Notes under the pieces: model-generated
Told to the model about the DNA's origin: nothing
Seen by the model: only the letters and a program-made list of their open reading frames with translations
Databases searched by the model: none
Made by a program: the position numbers and the translations under genes
In this document: positions 1-10,012 of the stretch, one piece after another
Layout: each line of letters starts with the position of its first letter
How positions within the stretch are numbered: the stretch's first letter is position 1
Assembly: GCA_031179305.1 (NCBI GenBank)
Contig: JAPSHX010000002.1
Coordinates: 124,001-188,000, forward strand
DNA: 64,000 bases
Direction of reading: 5' to 3'
From: Paenarthrobacter sp.
Lineage (GTDB): Bacteria; Actinomycetota; Actinomycetes; Actinomycetales; Micrococcaceae

Positions 1-185
1 CGGAGTTCATGGTCGACGCCGGTACGTCAAGAATCGATGCAGCGCGCCTTAGGGAGTTGGTACCGGACATAGGGGACCGGGAAGTCTTTGTCTCCGGCTC
101 TCCAGCGAGCGTGGATTCCCTCCGCGCCGCAGCACGCGGTGCAGGAGCGCGTCGGGTCCACGTGGACTCGTTTGCAGGCTACTGA
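1..185 (+). CDS. C-terminal fragment of an FAD-dependent oxidoreductase / ferredoxin reductase-like protein (5' end outside window)
   Basis: Reading frame from base 3 gives EFMVDAGTSRIDAARLRELVPDIGDREVFVSGSPASVDSLRAAARGAGARRVHVDSFAGY*, the usual C-terminus of the ferredoxin reductase FAD/NAD fold. Not in ORF track because the start is upstream. Confidence 0.7.
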   Translation, partial: EFMVDAGTSRIDAARLRELVPDIGDREVFVSGSPASVDSLRAAARGAGARRVHVDSFAGY

Positions 186-315
186 TTCGAAGGTGTCGGG
201 GCCGGGCCTGTTGCTCCTGCGCCATGACTTTCGTCTGCTGTGGCGGGTTTTCATTTGCGGCGCAGGGACTGCTAAGCTCTAGGACGTCCCACCGGCAACG
301 GAGGGAACCCTGGAT

Positions 316-388
316 GCCCTCGTAGCTCAGGGGATAGAGCGTCTGCCTCCGGAGCAGAAGGCCGTAGGTTCGAATCCTATCGAGGGCA
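316..388 (+). tRNA. tRNA-Arg (anticodon CCG)
   Basis: Acceptor stem GCCCTCG/CGAGGGC, D-arm GCTCAGGGGATAGAGC, anticodon loop CTCCGGA within TCTGC/GCAGA, T-arm GTAGGTTCGAATCCTAT. Confidence 0.97.
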
Positions 389-393
389 CAACG

Positions 394-427
394 AATACCC
401 CGCCAGCCCTGCTGGCGGGGTATTTTT
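394..427 (+). terminator. Rho-independent terminator downstream of tRNA-Arg
   Basis: Perfect stem AATACCCCGCCAGC-CCT-GCTGGCGGGGTATT followed by TTT. Confidence 0.85.
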
Positions 428-546
428 GCGTGCCGATTACCGACTATCAGTTGCGGGCTTGCCGGGCTTGGACCGCAATATTGTCGGCCCCTGCTCCTAG
501 TCTGATCTCAGTTGGTCATAACCATAGCCAAAGGGGTTTTGCCGTG

Positions 547-1587
547 ATGTGTTCAATCGTCCCGCCGTACATGCTGCGCAGGATTGCTGCCCGGAACGAA
601 CCACGGCTCCGGGCAGTTGCCCGGGCCGCAAAGGAGTCGTTGCTGCACATCAAGGATCTGCAGGCCATACGCACAGCCCCCATCCCTGCTGCACCACCGA
701 GCGCACGGCAAGCCAAACCGGGCCCCCCGAAGCGGACCATCTTCGATGCCGAGTCCTCCGAGACCTTGCCCGGACGCATTGTCCGTAAGGAAGGAGCCCC
801 ACCCGTCGGCGACGTTGCTGCGGACGAGGCCTACGACGGCCTCGGGAGCACGCACCGGCTGTACGGTGAGATCTTCGGCAGGGATTCAATTGACGATGCA
901 GGGCTCGCCCTGGATGCAACGGTTCATTACGGGAAGCTCTACGACAACGCCTTTTGGGACGGGAGCCAGATGGTCTTCGGTGACGGCGACGGCCAGATTT
1001 TTCAACGTTTCACCAAGTCCGTGAGCGTCATAGGCCATGAACTCGCCCACGGGGTAACCCAATACACGGCCAATTTGGCTTATCGGAACCAGGCCGGAGC
1101 CCTGAACGAGTCCATGTCGGACGTTTTCGGGGTCCTCGTCGAGCAGTATCTGAAGCAGGAGTCCGCCCGGGATGCCAGTTGGCTCATCGGTGAGGGCCTC
1201 TTCACGGATCAGGTCCAAGGCGCCGCCCTGCGCTCAATGAAAGCGCCGGGGACGGCTTATGACGACGACGTTTTGGGTAAGGACCCCCAGCCGGACTCTA
1301 TGGATACGTATGTACGGACGAGCGCGGACAATGGGGGCGTGCATATCAACTCCGGCATCCCCAACAAGGCCTTCTATGTGGTTGCCACGGAACTCGGGGG
1401 CAATGCATGGGAGGCGTCCGGCCAGATTTGGTACGACACCTTGACCAGTGGTTCCTTGCCGGCTACCTGCACGTTTGGAAAGTTTGCCAAGACCACGGTC
1501 GCAACTGCTGAGGAACTTTTCGGCACTGGATCAGCTGAACATGACGCCGTCCTGAAGGCGTGGGAGACTGTGAAGGTCAAGGTTTAA
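547..1587 (+). CDS. M4 family metallopeptidase, protealysin-type short propeptide
   Basis: HELAHGVTQYTANL zinc motif and downstream NESMSDVFG; N-terminus MCSIVPPYMLRRIA carries the PPYML propeptide motif. ATG at 547 preferred over 430. Confidence 0.93.
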   Translation: MCSIVPPYMLRRIAARNEPRLRAVARAAKESLLHIKDLQAIRTAPIPAAPPSARQAKPGPPKRTIFDAESSETLPGRIVRKEGAPPVGDVAADEAYDGLGSTHRLYGEIFGRDSIDDAGLALDATVHYGKLYDNAFWDGSQMVFGDGDGQIFQRFTKSVSVIGHELAHGVTQYTANLAYRNQAGALNESMSDVFGVLVEQYLKQESARDASWLIGEGLFTDQVQGAALRSMKAPGTAYDDDVLGKDPQPDSMDTYVRTSADNGGVHINSGIPNKAFYVVATELGGNAWEASGQIWYDTLTSGSLPATCTFGKFAKTTVATAEELFGTGSAEHDAVLKAWETVKVKV

Positions 1588-1644
1588 GTCAGGCGGCGGG
1601 ACCGGACAGGTTGGTTCGGTCCCTGCCGACTGGCTGACTAAGGA

Positions 1645-1971
1645 ATGTCGAACGAGAAGCAGCCGGTCATGAAGATCACCGTCCAACGCAGTGGAGGAAT
1701 CGCGGCGATGACACGTGTCTGGAGCGTGGATGCGGTGTCCCCCGATGAGAAGGAACGATGGGTCCCGATCGTTGAGGCCTGCCCTTGGGACGAAGCCAAA
1801 GGCCAGGCACGGACACCCGGCGAGCCGGACCGGTTCATGTATTCCATCCGTGCCGGGCAACGGCGGGCCACTCTTCCCGACCGCGCCGTAACGGGCCCCT
1901 GGCAGGAATTGGTGGAATGTGCCAAGGCCGAAGGTTCAGAGTCACGGGGCGGGTTCGGACGCCGCCGCTAA
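1645..1971 (+). CDS. Emfourin-like protealysin inhibitor candidate
   Basis: Small ORF 57 bp downstream of the M4 protease; core MKITVQRSGGIAAMTRVWSVDAVSPDEKERWVPIVEACPWDE resembles emfourin proteins. Confidence 0.75.
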   Translation: MSNEKQPVMKITVQRSGGIAAMTRVWSVDAVSPDEKERWVPIVEACPWDEAKGQARTPGEPDRFMYSIRAGQRRATLPDRAVTGPWQELVECAKAEGSESRGGFGRRR

Positions 1972-3008
1972 ATTTCGAGCGGCTTCAGCCGGCTTCCGGG
2001 CTTGGAGCGGTTTTGGTCGGCTCTGGTTTGGAGTGGTTTCAGATGGCTTCTGCCAACTGCCCCCCTGAATGCCCGCCTGTAGCTTTGCGGACTTGTGTCC
2101 AGCACTTTGGTGAAGTGGTGGCGCAGCAGGACTGAATGTCCAAAGCCCGCGATACGAGCGATCTCGTCGATGTTCAGCTCTGTGGTTTCCAGCAGTTCCT
2201 GCGCACGCAACACGCGTTGCGAGTTTAGCCAGGCCGCGGGCGTCGCTCCGGTTTCCGCCCGGAATCGGCGGGCGAACGTCCTTGGGGACATGTGGAGCCG
2301 TGCAGCCAACTCGTTCACGCTGTGCTCTTCGTCCAGATGTTCAACCATCCACCGCAGTAACGCCTCCATAGGCGCTGAACCGCAGCGGGGCATGGGCCTG
2401 TCGATGAACTGGGCCTGCCCGCCGTCGCGATGCGGCGGTACCACCATGTCGCGGGCGATCGCCGCTGCCACATTTGCACCCAACTCCTCGCGGACAAGGT
2501 GGAGGCATGCGTCGATTCCGGCGGCCGTACCGGCGCTGGTGATGATGGTCCCGTCTTGCACGTAGAGGACGTTCTCATCCACGATCGCGGACGGGTATCG
2601 ACTGGCCAGGTCCTGGGAATAGTGCCAGTGCGTGGTGCACCGGCGTCCGTCAAGCAGTCCTGCGCGGGCCAGGGCATAAGCGCCGGAGCAAATGGACATC
2701 ACCCACGCGCCCCTGGCGTGTGCTGCGCGCAGGGCATCCATCACTGATTCAGGTATTTCCTGGTCCCGTCCGAACGGCGCCATGATGACCAGGTCAGCGT
2801 CAGCCGCTGCTTCGAGGCCGAGGTTTACGTGAAGGGACAGGCCGGACTTCATGCGTACATCACCCGGTTCCGGGGCAACCACGCTGAAGTCAAAGGCCGG
2901 AACACCGGCGCCGCGGTCCGATCGGTCGATGCCGAAGACCTCGAAGGCTGTACCGAATTCAAAGACCGAGAAGTTGGGAACCACGATCACCGCCACTGAT
3001 TTCAACAT
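1968..3008 (-). CDS. GlxA family transcriptional regulator (DJ-1/PfpI-like domain + AraC HTH)
   Basis: N-terminal DJ-1/PfpI-like domain (MSICSGAYALARAGLLDGRRCTTHW) and C-terminal AraC HTH (MSPRTFARRFRAETGATPAAWL...). Confidence 0.9.
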   Translation of the reverse strand: MLKSVAVIVVPNFSVFEFGTAFEVFGIDRSDRGAGVPAFDFSVVAPEPGDVRMKSGLSLHVNLGLEAAADADLVIMAPFGRDQEIPESVMDALRAAHARGAWVMSICSGAYALARAGLLDGRRCTTHWHYSQDLASRYPSAIVDENVLYVQDGTIITSAGTAAGIDACLHLVREELGANVAAAIARDMVVPPHRDGGQAQFIDRPMPRCGSAPMEALLRWMVEHLDEEHSVNELAARLHMSPRTFARRFRAETGATPAAWLNSQRVLRAQELLETTELNIDEIARIAGFGHSVLLRHHFTKVLDTSPQSYRRAFRGAVGRSHLKPLQTRADQNRSKPGSRLKPLEI

Positions 3009-3089
3009 ATCTCCAGTGTGGCAGAAAATTATCTAAATGGGGCATTTCTGCCACTGTTTCTTCAACCGGTACAGGCGCAGGCTTGAGGC

Positions 3090-3260
3090 ATGGAAATCTT
3101 TGGAATCATCCTCGTCATTGTCCTAATCACCGCCGTCGCTGCCACCGTTTCAGCCCTGTTGAAGGATGGACGCGGGCACAACCCGCCCATCAACTCCAAG
3201 GAACCCTGGAGCGCTTTCGAAGCTCCGAGCAGCCCGTATTGGAACCCCCGCATCTACTAG
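3090..3260 (+). CDS. Small single-pass membrane protein, 56 aa
   Basis: ATG at 3090: MEIFGIILVIVLITAVAATVSALLKDGRGHNPPINSKEPWSAFEAPSSPYWNPRIY*; below the ORF-track length cut-off. Confidence 0.65.
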   Translation: MEIFGIILVIVLITAVAATVSALLKDGRGHNPPINSKEPWSAFEAPSSPYWNPRIY

Positions 3261-3416
3261 GGAAATGCCAAGCCACTGCAAAGCCCGGCAAACCACATCC
3301 ATACGACGCCCGTCCGTTAGCGGAATTCTGCAGGATTCCCCGAACGGCGGGCGTCCCTCTTTGCCCAACGCCCGGCAAGGACCCATGTGGATGCCTCATG
3401 GGCTAGATTCACATGC

Positions 3417-4409
3417 ATGATCCAAACGTCTGCACGGCTCCTTCAGCTGTTGTCACTGCTGCAGGTGCGTCGGGAGTGGACGGGACCGGCCTTGGCCCAC
3501 CGCATGGGTGTGACGGAGCGGACCGTACGCCGGGACATCGACAAGCTGCGCAATTTGGGATACCCCATCCACGCCTCTCCCGGAATAGCCGGTGGCTATC
3601 AGCTTGGCGCCGGCGCGCAGCTTCCGCCGCTGCTGCTGGATGACAATGAAGCCCTGGCTGTCGCGTTGGGCCTCAATTCCGTAGCCGCGGGTCCGGTGGC
3701 AGGCATTGGTGAGGCCTCCGTCCGCGCCTTGGCAAAGCTGGAGCAAGTCCTGCCGGCCCGCCTGCGTCCCAAGTTCGCGATGCTGAAAGCGGCTGTCACC
3801 ACCCTGCCCAGCAACGCGGGGACCGTAGATCCCCAGCAATTGACCGTCGTCTCCTCCGCAATATCGGACCAACGCCAAATCTCCTTCGACTACGTCACGT
3901 CAGAGGGCGAATCAGCGCGCCGACTGGTAGAGCCCTACAGATTGGTGGACACCGGACGCCGCTGGTATTTGGTGGCGTGGGACGTTGAGCGGGAGGATTG
4001 GCGAACCTTCAGGGCTGACCGCCTGGCTTCCCTGCCGTCGGAACGGAAGAGGTACACGCCACGGCCCCTGCCTGCGGAAGACCTCGCCGCTTACGTGCAG
4101 CAGTCCATCACCCGCTCACCGTACAGGTTCGACGTCGTGGTGCGGCTCCGCGCTCCCCTGGCCGAGGTATCCGCCGTCGTTAGTTCCCAGTACGCGACAC
4201 TGACGGCCGACGGTCCGAAAGCCACCATCCTGCGATCAGGATGGGACAACCTGGCCGCTCCGGCGGCGTATCTGGCAGCCATGGACATGGACTTTGAGAT
4301 CCTCGAGCCAGCTGAGTTCAAGTCCTACGCTTTGGAACTCTCGTCCCGCCTGAGTACCGCGGCAGGCACTGTGACGGACACAGCGGACGTGGAACCCCAC
4401 TCACAGTAG
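3417..4409 (+). CDS. WYL-domain (YafY-type) HTH transcriptional regulator
   Basis: N-terminal HTH (ALAHRMGVTERTVRRDIDKLRNLGYPIHASPGIAGGYQLG) and WYL region (RRWYLVAWDVEREDWRTFRADRL). Confidence 0.92.
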   Translation: MIQTSARLLQLLSLLQVRREWTGPALAHRMGVTERTVRRDIDKLRNLGYPIHASPGIAGGYQLGAGAQLPPLLLDDNEALAVALGLNSVAAGPVAGIGEASVRALAKLEQVLPARLRPKFAMLKAAVTTLPSNAGTVDPQQLTVVSSAISDQRQISFDYVTSEGESARRLVEPYRLVDTGRRWYLVAWDVEREDWRTFRADRLASLPSERKRYTPRPLPAEDLAAYVQQSITRSPYRFDVVVRLRAPLAEVSAVVSSQYATLTADGPKATILRSGWDNLAAPAAYLAAMDMDFEILEPAEFKSYALELSSRLSTAAGTVTDTADVEPHSQ

Positions 4410-4422
4410 ACTGACAGCAGCC

Positions 4423-7400
4423 ATGACACTTCATATTTCCTACCCCGCAGAGCTGCCCGTATCCGAGCGCCGCGAGGATCTGATGGCGGCCATCGCCGCA
4501 AACCAGGTGACCATCATTGCCGGCGAGACCGGTTCGGGTAAGACCACCCAGATCCCCAAGATGTGCGTCGAACTTGGCCTCGGAGACAAGGGCCTGATCG
4601 GGCACACCCAGCCACGCCGGCTCGCAGCGCGCACGGTGGCCGAACGCATCGCATCCGAACTCGACGTAGAGATTGGCCAGGAAGTTGGCTTCCAGGTCCG
4701 CTTCACCGGTGAGGTCAGTGCGTCCACCAAAATCAAGCTGATGACCGACGGCATCCTCCTCGCTGAGATCCAGCGGGACAAGCTACTGCGCAAATACAGC
4801 ACCATCATCATCGACGAGGCCCATGAGCGCAGCCTCAACATCGACTTCATCCTGGGCTATCTCAAGCGCATCCTCCCCCAGCGCCCGGACCTCAAGGTCA
4901 TCATCACCTCGGCCACCATCGATCCCCAACGGTTTGCCAAACACTTCGGCACCGAAGAAGATCCGGCCCCGATCATCGAGGTCTCCGGACGAACGTATCC
5001 CGTGGAGATCCGGTACAGGCCTTTGTCGCAGCCGGCGGGCGGGGACGAAGACACCTCGGACGATGAACTCGAAGAGGACCGCGATCCCCTTGACGCTGTG
5101 TGCGACGCCGTGGACGAGCTCGCCAAGGAAGCACCGGGCGACATCCTCATTTTCTTCTCCGGTGAGCGCGAGATCAGGGATGCTGCTGAAGCAATCAATG
5201 GCCGCATCCAAACGAACAGGCGCCTGGCCGGGACGGAAGTCCTGCCCCTTTTCGCCCGATTAAGCCTGCAGGAGCAGCACCGGGTGTTCAACCCCGGCGG
5301 GAAACGGCGCATCATCCTGGCCACCAACGTTGCCGAGACGTCGCTGACCGTGCCCGGCATCAAGTACGTAATCGACACCGGAACCGCCCGTATTTCCCGG
5401 TATTCACACCGAACCAAGGTCCAGCGACTTCCCATCGAGCGCGTCTCCCAGGCATCGGCCAACCAGCGTTCGGGCCGCTGCGGCCGCGTGTCCGAGGGCA
5501 TAGCCATCCGTTTGTACTCGGAAGAGGACTTCGAGTCGCGTCCACTGTTCACAGACCCGGAGATTCTCCGGACCAACCTCGCAGCCGTCATTCTGCAGAT
5601 GACCGCAATGGGCGTTGCCCGTGGCCCCAAAGACGTAGAGAACTTCCCCTTCGTGGAACCGCCCGACTCCCGGGCCATCAACGACGGCGTAACGCTCCTG
5701 CGCGAACTCGGCGCCTTAACCTCGCCCAAGTCCGGTGACGCAAGTGGTAACGGTCGCAACGGCAGTGGCCTGACCGCCGTCGGGCAGAAATTGGCGCAGC
5801 TGCCGGTGGATCCGCGGCTGGGCCGGATGATTGTGGAGGCGGGAAAGCGTGGCTGTGTCCGCGAGGTCATGATCCTGGCAGCTGCCCTCACCATCCAAGA
5901 CCCCCGTGAACGGCCAACGGACAAGCAACAGTTGGCTGCGGAGAAGCATGCCCGTTTCCGGGACGAACTCTCAGACTTCACCGGCTTCCTCAATCTGTGG
6001 AACTACATCCAGGAAAAGCAGCGCGAGCTGTCCTCCACCCAGTTCCGCAAGCTGTGCCGCAACGAATTCATCAATTACCTGCGCGTCCGTGAGTGGCAGG
6101 ATCTCTTCACCCAGCTCCGGCAGCTGGCCAAACCCCTGGGCATCGCGCTGGACAACAAGCGCGAAGCTGATCCCGTGGGCAACTACGAGGGCATCCACAT
6201 CAGCCTGCTCTCCGGACTGCTGAGCCATATCGGCCTGCTGGATGAGCGCAAGCGTGAATACGCCGGTGCCCGCGGAAGCCGTTTTGCGATCTTCCCCGGG
6301 TCAGCGCTGTTCAAGAAATCACCCACGTTCGTCATGGCAGCGGAACTGGTGGAAACCAGCCGCCTCTGGGCACGTGTGGCCGCCAAGTTCGATCCGCTGT
6401 GGGCCGAGCAGGTAGCTCCGGACTTGGTGAAGCGGTCCTACAGCGAGCCGCATTGGTCTTCACGGCAAGGCGCCGTCATGGCCCATGAGAAAGTGACGTT
6501 GTACGGCGTCCCGATCATTCCCAACCGCCGCGTCAACTACGGACGGGTCGATCCCGAGCTCGCACGTGAACTGTTCATCCGCCACGCGCTGGTGGAAGGT
6601 GAGTGGAAGACCCATCACAAGTTCTTCCATCGTAACCGCGCCCTCCTGCAGGAAATCGAAGAACTCGAAACCCGCATGCGTCGCCGCGACATCCTGGTGG
6701 ACGATCAGACTCTCTTCGAGTTCTACGACGCCCGCGTGGGTAAGGAAGTGGTGTCCGAGAGGCACTTTGATAAGTGGTGGAAGGATGCCCGGCAGTCAGA
6801 CCCCGACCTTCTGGACTTCGACCAATCGCTACTGATGAGCGAAGACGCCGAAGCCTTGGACGATTCCGCATATCCGAAGAGTTGGCTGCACAAGGGATTT
6901 GAACTACCCCTGAGCTACGAGTTCCATCCAGTCGCTCCCGGCTCGGCCCCCAACCCGTCCGACGGCGTCACCGCCGAAGTTCCGGTGTTGTTCCTCAATC
7001 AATTGGACGACGCCCCCTTCCGTTGGCAAATCCCGGGCCAGCGGGTGGAACTGGTCACTGCCCTCATCAAATCGCTGCCTAAGCAAGTACGGAAGAATTT
7101 CGTGCCTGCCCCGGACGTTGCGAGGCAAGCAACCGCAGCACTGGAAACAGACTTCGATTCCGCCACCGATGAGCTCGAGCCGTCCTTGGAACTGGTGCTT
7201 CGCCGGCTCCGTGGGCACGTCATTCCGCCCGGATCCTGGAATTGGGACGCAGTACCGCCCCATCTGCGCGTTAGCTTCAAGGTGGTGGACAGCAGTGGCA
7301 AGGTGCTCGACGAAGGAAAGGACCTTGCTGCACTCCAGGAAAAGCTGGCACCGGCCACGCGCCGCGCCATTGCCGAATCACTCGGGGCAACGCCTGCGAC

Positions 7401-8370
7401 GACGTCACGCGCCAAAGGAATCAAGGCAACCGACCGCTCGGGCGCGCCCAGCGGTGGAACGCCGGCGTCAGGCCCGGCTCCCGCCGGTGGTGGAGCGGTT
7501 GCCGAACGCGCGGGCATCACTGCATGGGACTTCGGCACCGTTGAACGTCAGGTTACACGCACCGTGAAGGGTCACGCCGTGACCGGCTTCCCTGCAGTCG
7601 TCGATGAGGGCAAGTCTGTTGCCCTTCGTGTTTTCCAGACGCGGCCGGAACAGGAAGCCGCCATGCGTGGCGGAGTAATCCGGCTGCTGGCGCTGCGGAT
7701 CCCGCCACCGGATCGTTACGTGCTGGAACACCTCAGCAACACGGAGAAGCTGACGTTCAGCCAAAACCCGCACGGATCCGTGAGTGCACTCATCGCTGAC
7801 TGCGCACTGGCAGCCATCGACAAACTGGTTCCGCAGGATCTGCCGTGGGACAAGGAGGCCTTCGATGCGTTGTACGAAGTCGTCCGGGCAGAACTGATCG
7901 ACACCGTGTTTACGGTCACTGCCGTCGTCGAACGCATCCTGGCCAGTACGCGACGCATCCAAAAGCAGCTGAAGTCCAACGCCAGCCTGCCTCTGATCAG
8001 CGCCCTCAACGACATGAAGAGCCAGTTGGAGCAACTGGTGTTCCCGGGCTTTGTGGCACAGACGGGCTACGCCCAGCTCAGCCAACTGCCACGCTACCTC
8101 CAAGCAATCGAGAAGCGGCTGGAAAAGCTCCCAGGCAACGTCCAACGGGACAGCCTGAATATGGCAATCGTGCAGGCAGTGGAGGACGACTACGACGACG
8201 CCGTGTCGGCGCTCCTTCCGGGACGCCGGGCGGGTACCGAGTTAACCCGGGTGCGCTGGATGATCGAAGAGTTGCGGGTGAGCCTCTTCGCCGTCGAGCT
8301 TGGTACTGCCTACTCGGTATCGGAAAAGCGCATCCGCACGGTGCTGAACCAAGCCTTGGCCCCCGCATAG
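4423..8370 (+). CDS. hrpA: ATP-dependent RNA helicase HrpA
   Basis: 1315 aa; GETGSGKTTQIPK, DEAH box (IIDEAHERSLNIDF), QRSGRCGRV motif and HrpA-type C-terminal domain. Confidence 0.95.
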   Translation: MTLHISYPAELPVSERREDLMAAIAANQVTIIAGETGSGKTTQIPKMCVELGLGDKGLIGHTQPRRLAARTVAERIASELDVEIGQEVGFQVRFTGEVSASTKIKLMTDGILLAEIQRDKLLRKYSTIIIDEAHERSLNIDFILGYLKRILPQRPDLKVIITSATIDPQRFAKHFGTEEDPAPIIEVSGRTYPVEIRYRPLSQPAGGDEDTSDDELEEDRDPLDAVCDAVDELAKEAPGDILIFFSGEREIRDAAEAINGRIQTNRRLAGTEVLPLFARLSLQEQHRVFNPGGKRRIILATNVAETSLTVPGIKYVIDTGTARISRYSHRTKVQRLPIERVSQASANQRSGRCGRVSEGIAIRLYSEEDFESRPLFTDPEILRTNLAAVILQMTAMGVARGPKDVENFPFVEPPDSRAINDGVTLLRELGALTSPKSGDASGNGRNGSGLTAVGQKLAQLPVDPRLGRMIVEAGKRGCVREVMILAAALTIQDPRERPTDKQQLAAEKHARFRDELSDFTGFLNLWNYIQEKQRELSSTQFRKLCRNEFINYLRVREWQDLFTQLRQLAKPLGIALDNKREADPVGNYEGIHISLLSGLLSHIGLLDERKREYAGARGSRFAIFPGSALFKKSPTFVMAAELVETSRLWARVAAKFDPLWAEQVAPDLVKRSYSEPHWSSRQGAVMAHEKVTLYGVPIIPNRRVNYGRVDPELARELFIRHALVEGEWKTHHKFFHRNRALLQEIEELETRMRRRDILVDDQTLFEFYDARVGKEVVSERHFDKWWKDARQSDPDLLDFDQSLLMSEDAEALDDSAYPKSWLHKGFELPLSYEFHPVAPGSAPNPSDGVTAEVPVLFLNQLDDAPFRWQIPGQRVELVTALIKSLPKQVRKNFVPAPDVARQATAALETDFDSATDELEPSLELVLRRLRGHVIPPGSWNWDAVPPHLRVSFKVVDSSGKVLDEGKDLAALQEKLAPATRRAIAESLGATPATTSRAKGIKATDRSGAPSGGTPASGPAPAGGGAVAERAGITAWDFGTVERQVTRTVKGHAVTGFPAVVDEGKSVALRVFQTRPEQEAAMRGGVIRLLALRIPPPDRYVLEHLSNTEKLTFSQNPHGSVSALIADCALAAIDKLVPQDLPWDKEAFDALYEVVRAELIDTVFTVTAVVERILASTRRIQKQLKSNASLPLISALNDMKSQLEQLVFPGFVAQTGYAQLSQLPRYLQAIEKRLEKLPGNVQRDSLNMAIVQAVEDDYDDAVSALLPGRRAGTELTRVRWMIEELRVSLFAVELGTAYSVSEKRIRTVLNQALAPA

Positions 8371-8392
8371 CCGCGGCCGCAATGACATGAAA

Positions 8393-8424
8393 AACCCGGC
8401 GGCGCCCAATAGCACCGCCGGGTT
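8393..8424. terminator. Bidirectional terminator between hrpA and HIT gene
   Basis: Perfect 10-bp stem AACCCGGCGG...CCGCCGGGTT between convergent genes. Confidence 0.7.
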
Positions 8425-8438
8425 AAGTCGTGCAGGAC

Positions 8439-8867
8439 TCAGTCCTGAGGGACTGCGTCGCCGTGGCCTGCTTCCCGAAGGGCAGCACGGAGCTTCACGG
8501 CGGTGGCTTCCATGACGGCGGGATCCGGGTTGTGGTCCACATTGTGGATTTCAAAGTCTGCGGTGGAGTAGGCAGGCCACACGTGGACATGCAAGTGGTC
8601 CACCTCGAAACCTTCCATCAGCACGCCAACGCGCTTGGCGTCAAACAAGTCCTCCTGCACCTTGCCGATGCGCTGGGCCACGTCCATGACCTTGGCCAGC
8701 AGTTCAGGGCTGGCCTGCGTCCACGAATCCACTTCTTCACGCGGAACCACCAAGGTGTGTCCCTGGGTAATGGGCGAGATGGTCAGGAAGGCGACCACGT
8801 CCTCGTCTTTCCAGACAAAACGGCCCGGGATCTCCCCATTGATGATCTTGGTGAACAGTGTGCTCAT
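8439..8867 (-). CDS. HIT family hydrolase
   Basis: MSTLFTKIINGEIPGRFVWKDEDVVAFLTISPITQGHTLVVPREEVDSW with HLHVHVWP triad motif. Confidence 0.93.
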   Translation of the reverse strand: MSTLFTKIINGEIPGRFVWKDEDVVAFLTISPITQGHTLVVPREEVDSWTQASPELLAKVMDVAQRIGKVQEDLFDAKRVGVLMEGFEVDHLHVHVWPAYSTADFEIHNVDHNPDPAVMEATAVKLRAALREAGHGDAVPQD

Positions 8868-10012
8868 GCGTCTGCCCTTTCGGATGGTTCCTGAAGTGTT
8901 GCGGTGTCCAGTACGAAACGGTACTTCACGTCCCCGGCCACCATGCGGTCGTAAGCTTCATTGAGTTGCCCGGCTCCCACTATCTCGATGTCGCTCACAA
9001 CCCCGTGTTCGGCGCAGAAGTCCAACATTTCCTGCGTTTCCTCAATGCCGCCGATCAATGAACCCGCATAGGCGAGTCGCCGACGGATGAGCAGGCCAGG
9101 GCTGACCGGGGGCATATCGTCCGCGGGGAGGCCCAATTGGAAGAGGGCTCCGTCCAGGCGAAGGGTTCGGAAGTACGGATTGAGGTCATGCGGCGCTGCA
9201 ACGGTGTCGATGATGACGTCTATGCTCCGGTTGGCGGCCTCCATGGCGTCCGCGTCCTTGGAGAGGACCACGTGGTCCGCGCCCAGTTCCCGGGCGGCCT
9301 CGAACTTGGATTCCGACGTCGTGAATACGGTGACGTCGGCACCCATGGCTTTGGCAATCTTGACTGCCATATGGCCAAGGCCACCCAGGCCTACGACGCC
9401 CACTGAGTCGCCTTCCTCCACATCGAAATACCGCAGCGGAGAGTACGTGGTGATCCCGGCACACAGCAAGGGAGCAGCCGCTGCCGCATCAAGGGCCTCC
9501 GGGATGCGCAGCACGAAGCGCCTGTCCACCACTACCGACGTCGAATATCCGCCTTGCGTGATTTCGTCGCCATGACGCGGGTCCGCAGCCCCGTAGGTAC
9601 CGACGTTGCCCCTCTCGCAGTACTGCTCGAGTCCTTCAAGGCAGCTCTCGCATTCGCGGCACGAGTCCACCATGCAGCCGACGCCCACACGATCGCCGGG
9701 GGCAAAGTCCTGCACCCCGGCACCCACCCGTGTCACGCGGCCTACGATCTCGTGGCCTGGAACCAACGGGTAGGGGGGAACCCGCCATTCACCGCGCGTT
9801 GCGTGCACGTCAGAGTGGCATAACCCGCAAAATTGAATCGCGATTTCCACGTCGTCCGCTGTGGGGGTCCGCCGCGCGACAGTCAGAGGCACCAAGCCAC
9901 TGTCCGGGGAAGTGGCACCGTAAGCTGCAGCCAGCGTTCCGGACCGGTCTTCATTGGTATCCAGAGTGACGGGCTTGGCGAGGGGCGGGGGCACAGGGCG
10001 TCCGGGAGTCAT
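8864..10012 (-). CDS. Zinc-dependent NAD(P) alcohol dehydrogenase
   Basis: MDR-family motifs: CGLCHSDVHATRGEW, GHEIVGRV, four-Cys structural zinc site (CMVDSCRECESCLEGLEQYC), GLGGLGHMAVK. Confidence 0.93.
   Translation of the reverse strand: MTPGRPVPPPLAKPVTLDTNEDRSGTLAAAYGATSPDSGLVPLTVARRTPTADDVEIAIQFCGLCHSDVHATRGEWRVPPYPLVPGHEIVGRVTRVGAGVQDFAPGDRVGVGCMVDSCRECESCLEGLEQYCERGNVGTYGAADPRHGDEITQGGYSTSVVVDRRFVLRIPEALDAAAAAPLLCAGITTYSPLRYFDVEEGDSVGVVGLGGLGHMAVKIAKAMGADVTVFTTSESKFEAARELGADHVVLSKDADAMEAANRSIDVIIDTVAAPHDLNPYFRTLRLDGALFQLGLPADDMPPVSPGLLIRRRLAYAGSLIGGIEETQEMLDFCAEHGVVSDIEIVGAGQLNEAYDRMVAGDVKYRFVLDTATLQEPSERADA

Noticed and set aside
516-1218. Overlapping minus-strand and off-frame ORFs inside the M4 protease gene
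   Set aside because: High-GC shadow ORFs; the plus-strand frame has clear catalytic motifs and the others show no recognisable domains.
1978-2055. Imperfect GGTTT/GGCTTC repeats at the glxA-like 3' end
   Set aside because: Short, degenerate and inside the C-terminal coding tail; no sign of function.
4857-5993. 378-aa minus-strand ORF inside hrpA
   Set aside because: Antisense shadow frame, Arg/Ser-rich composition, no family signature; hrpA motifs run through the whole region.
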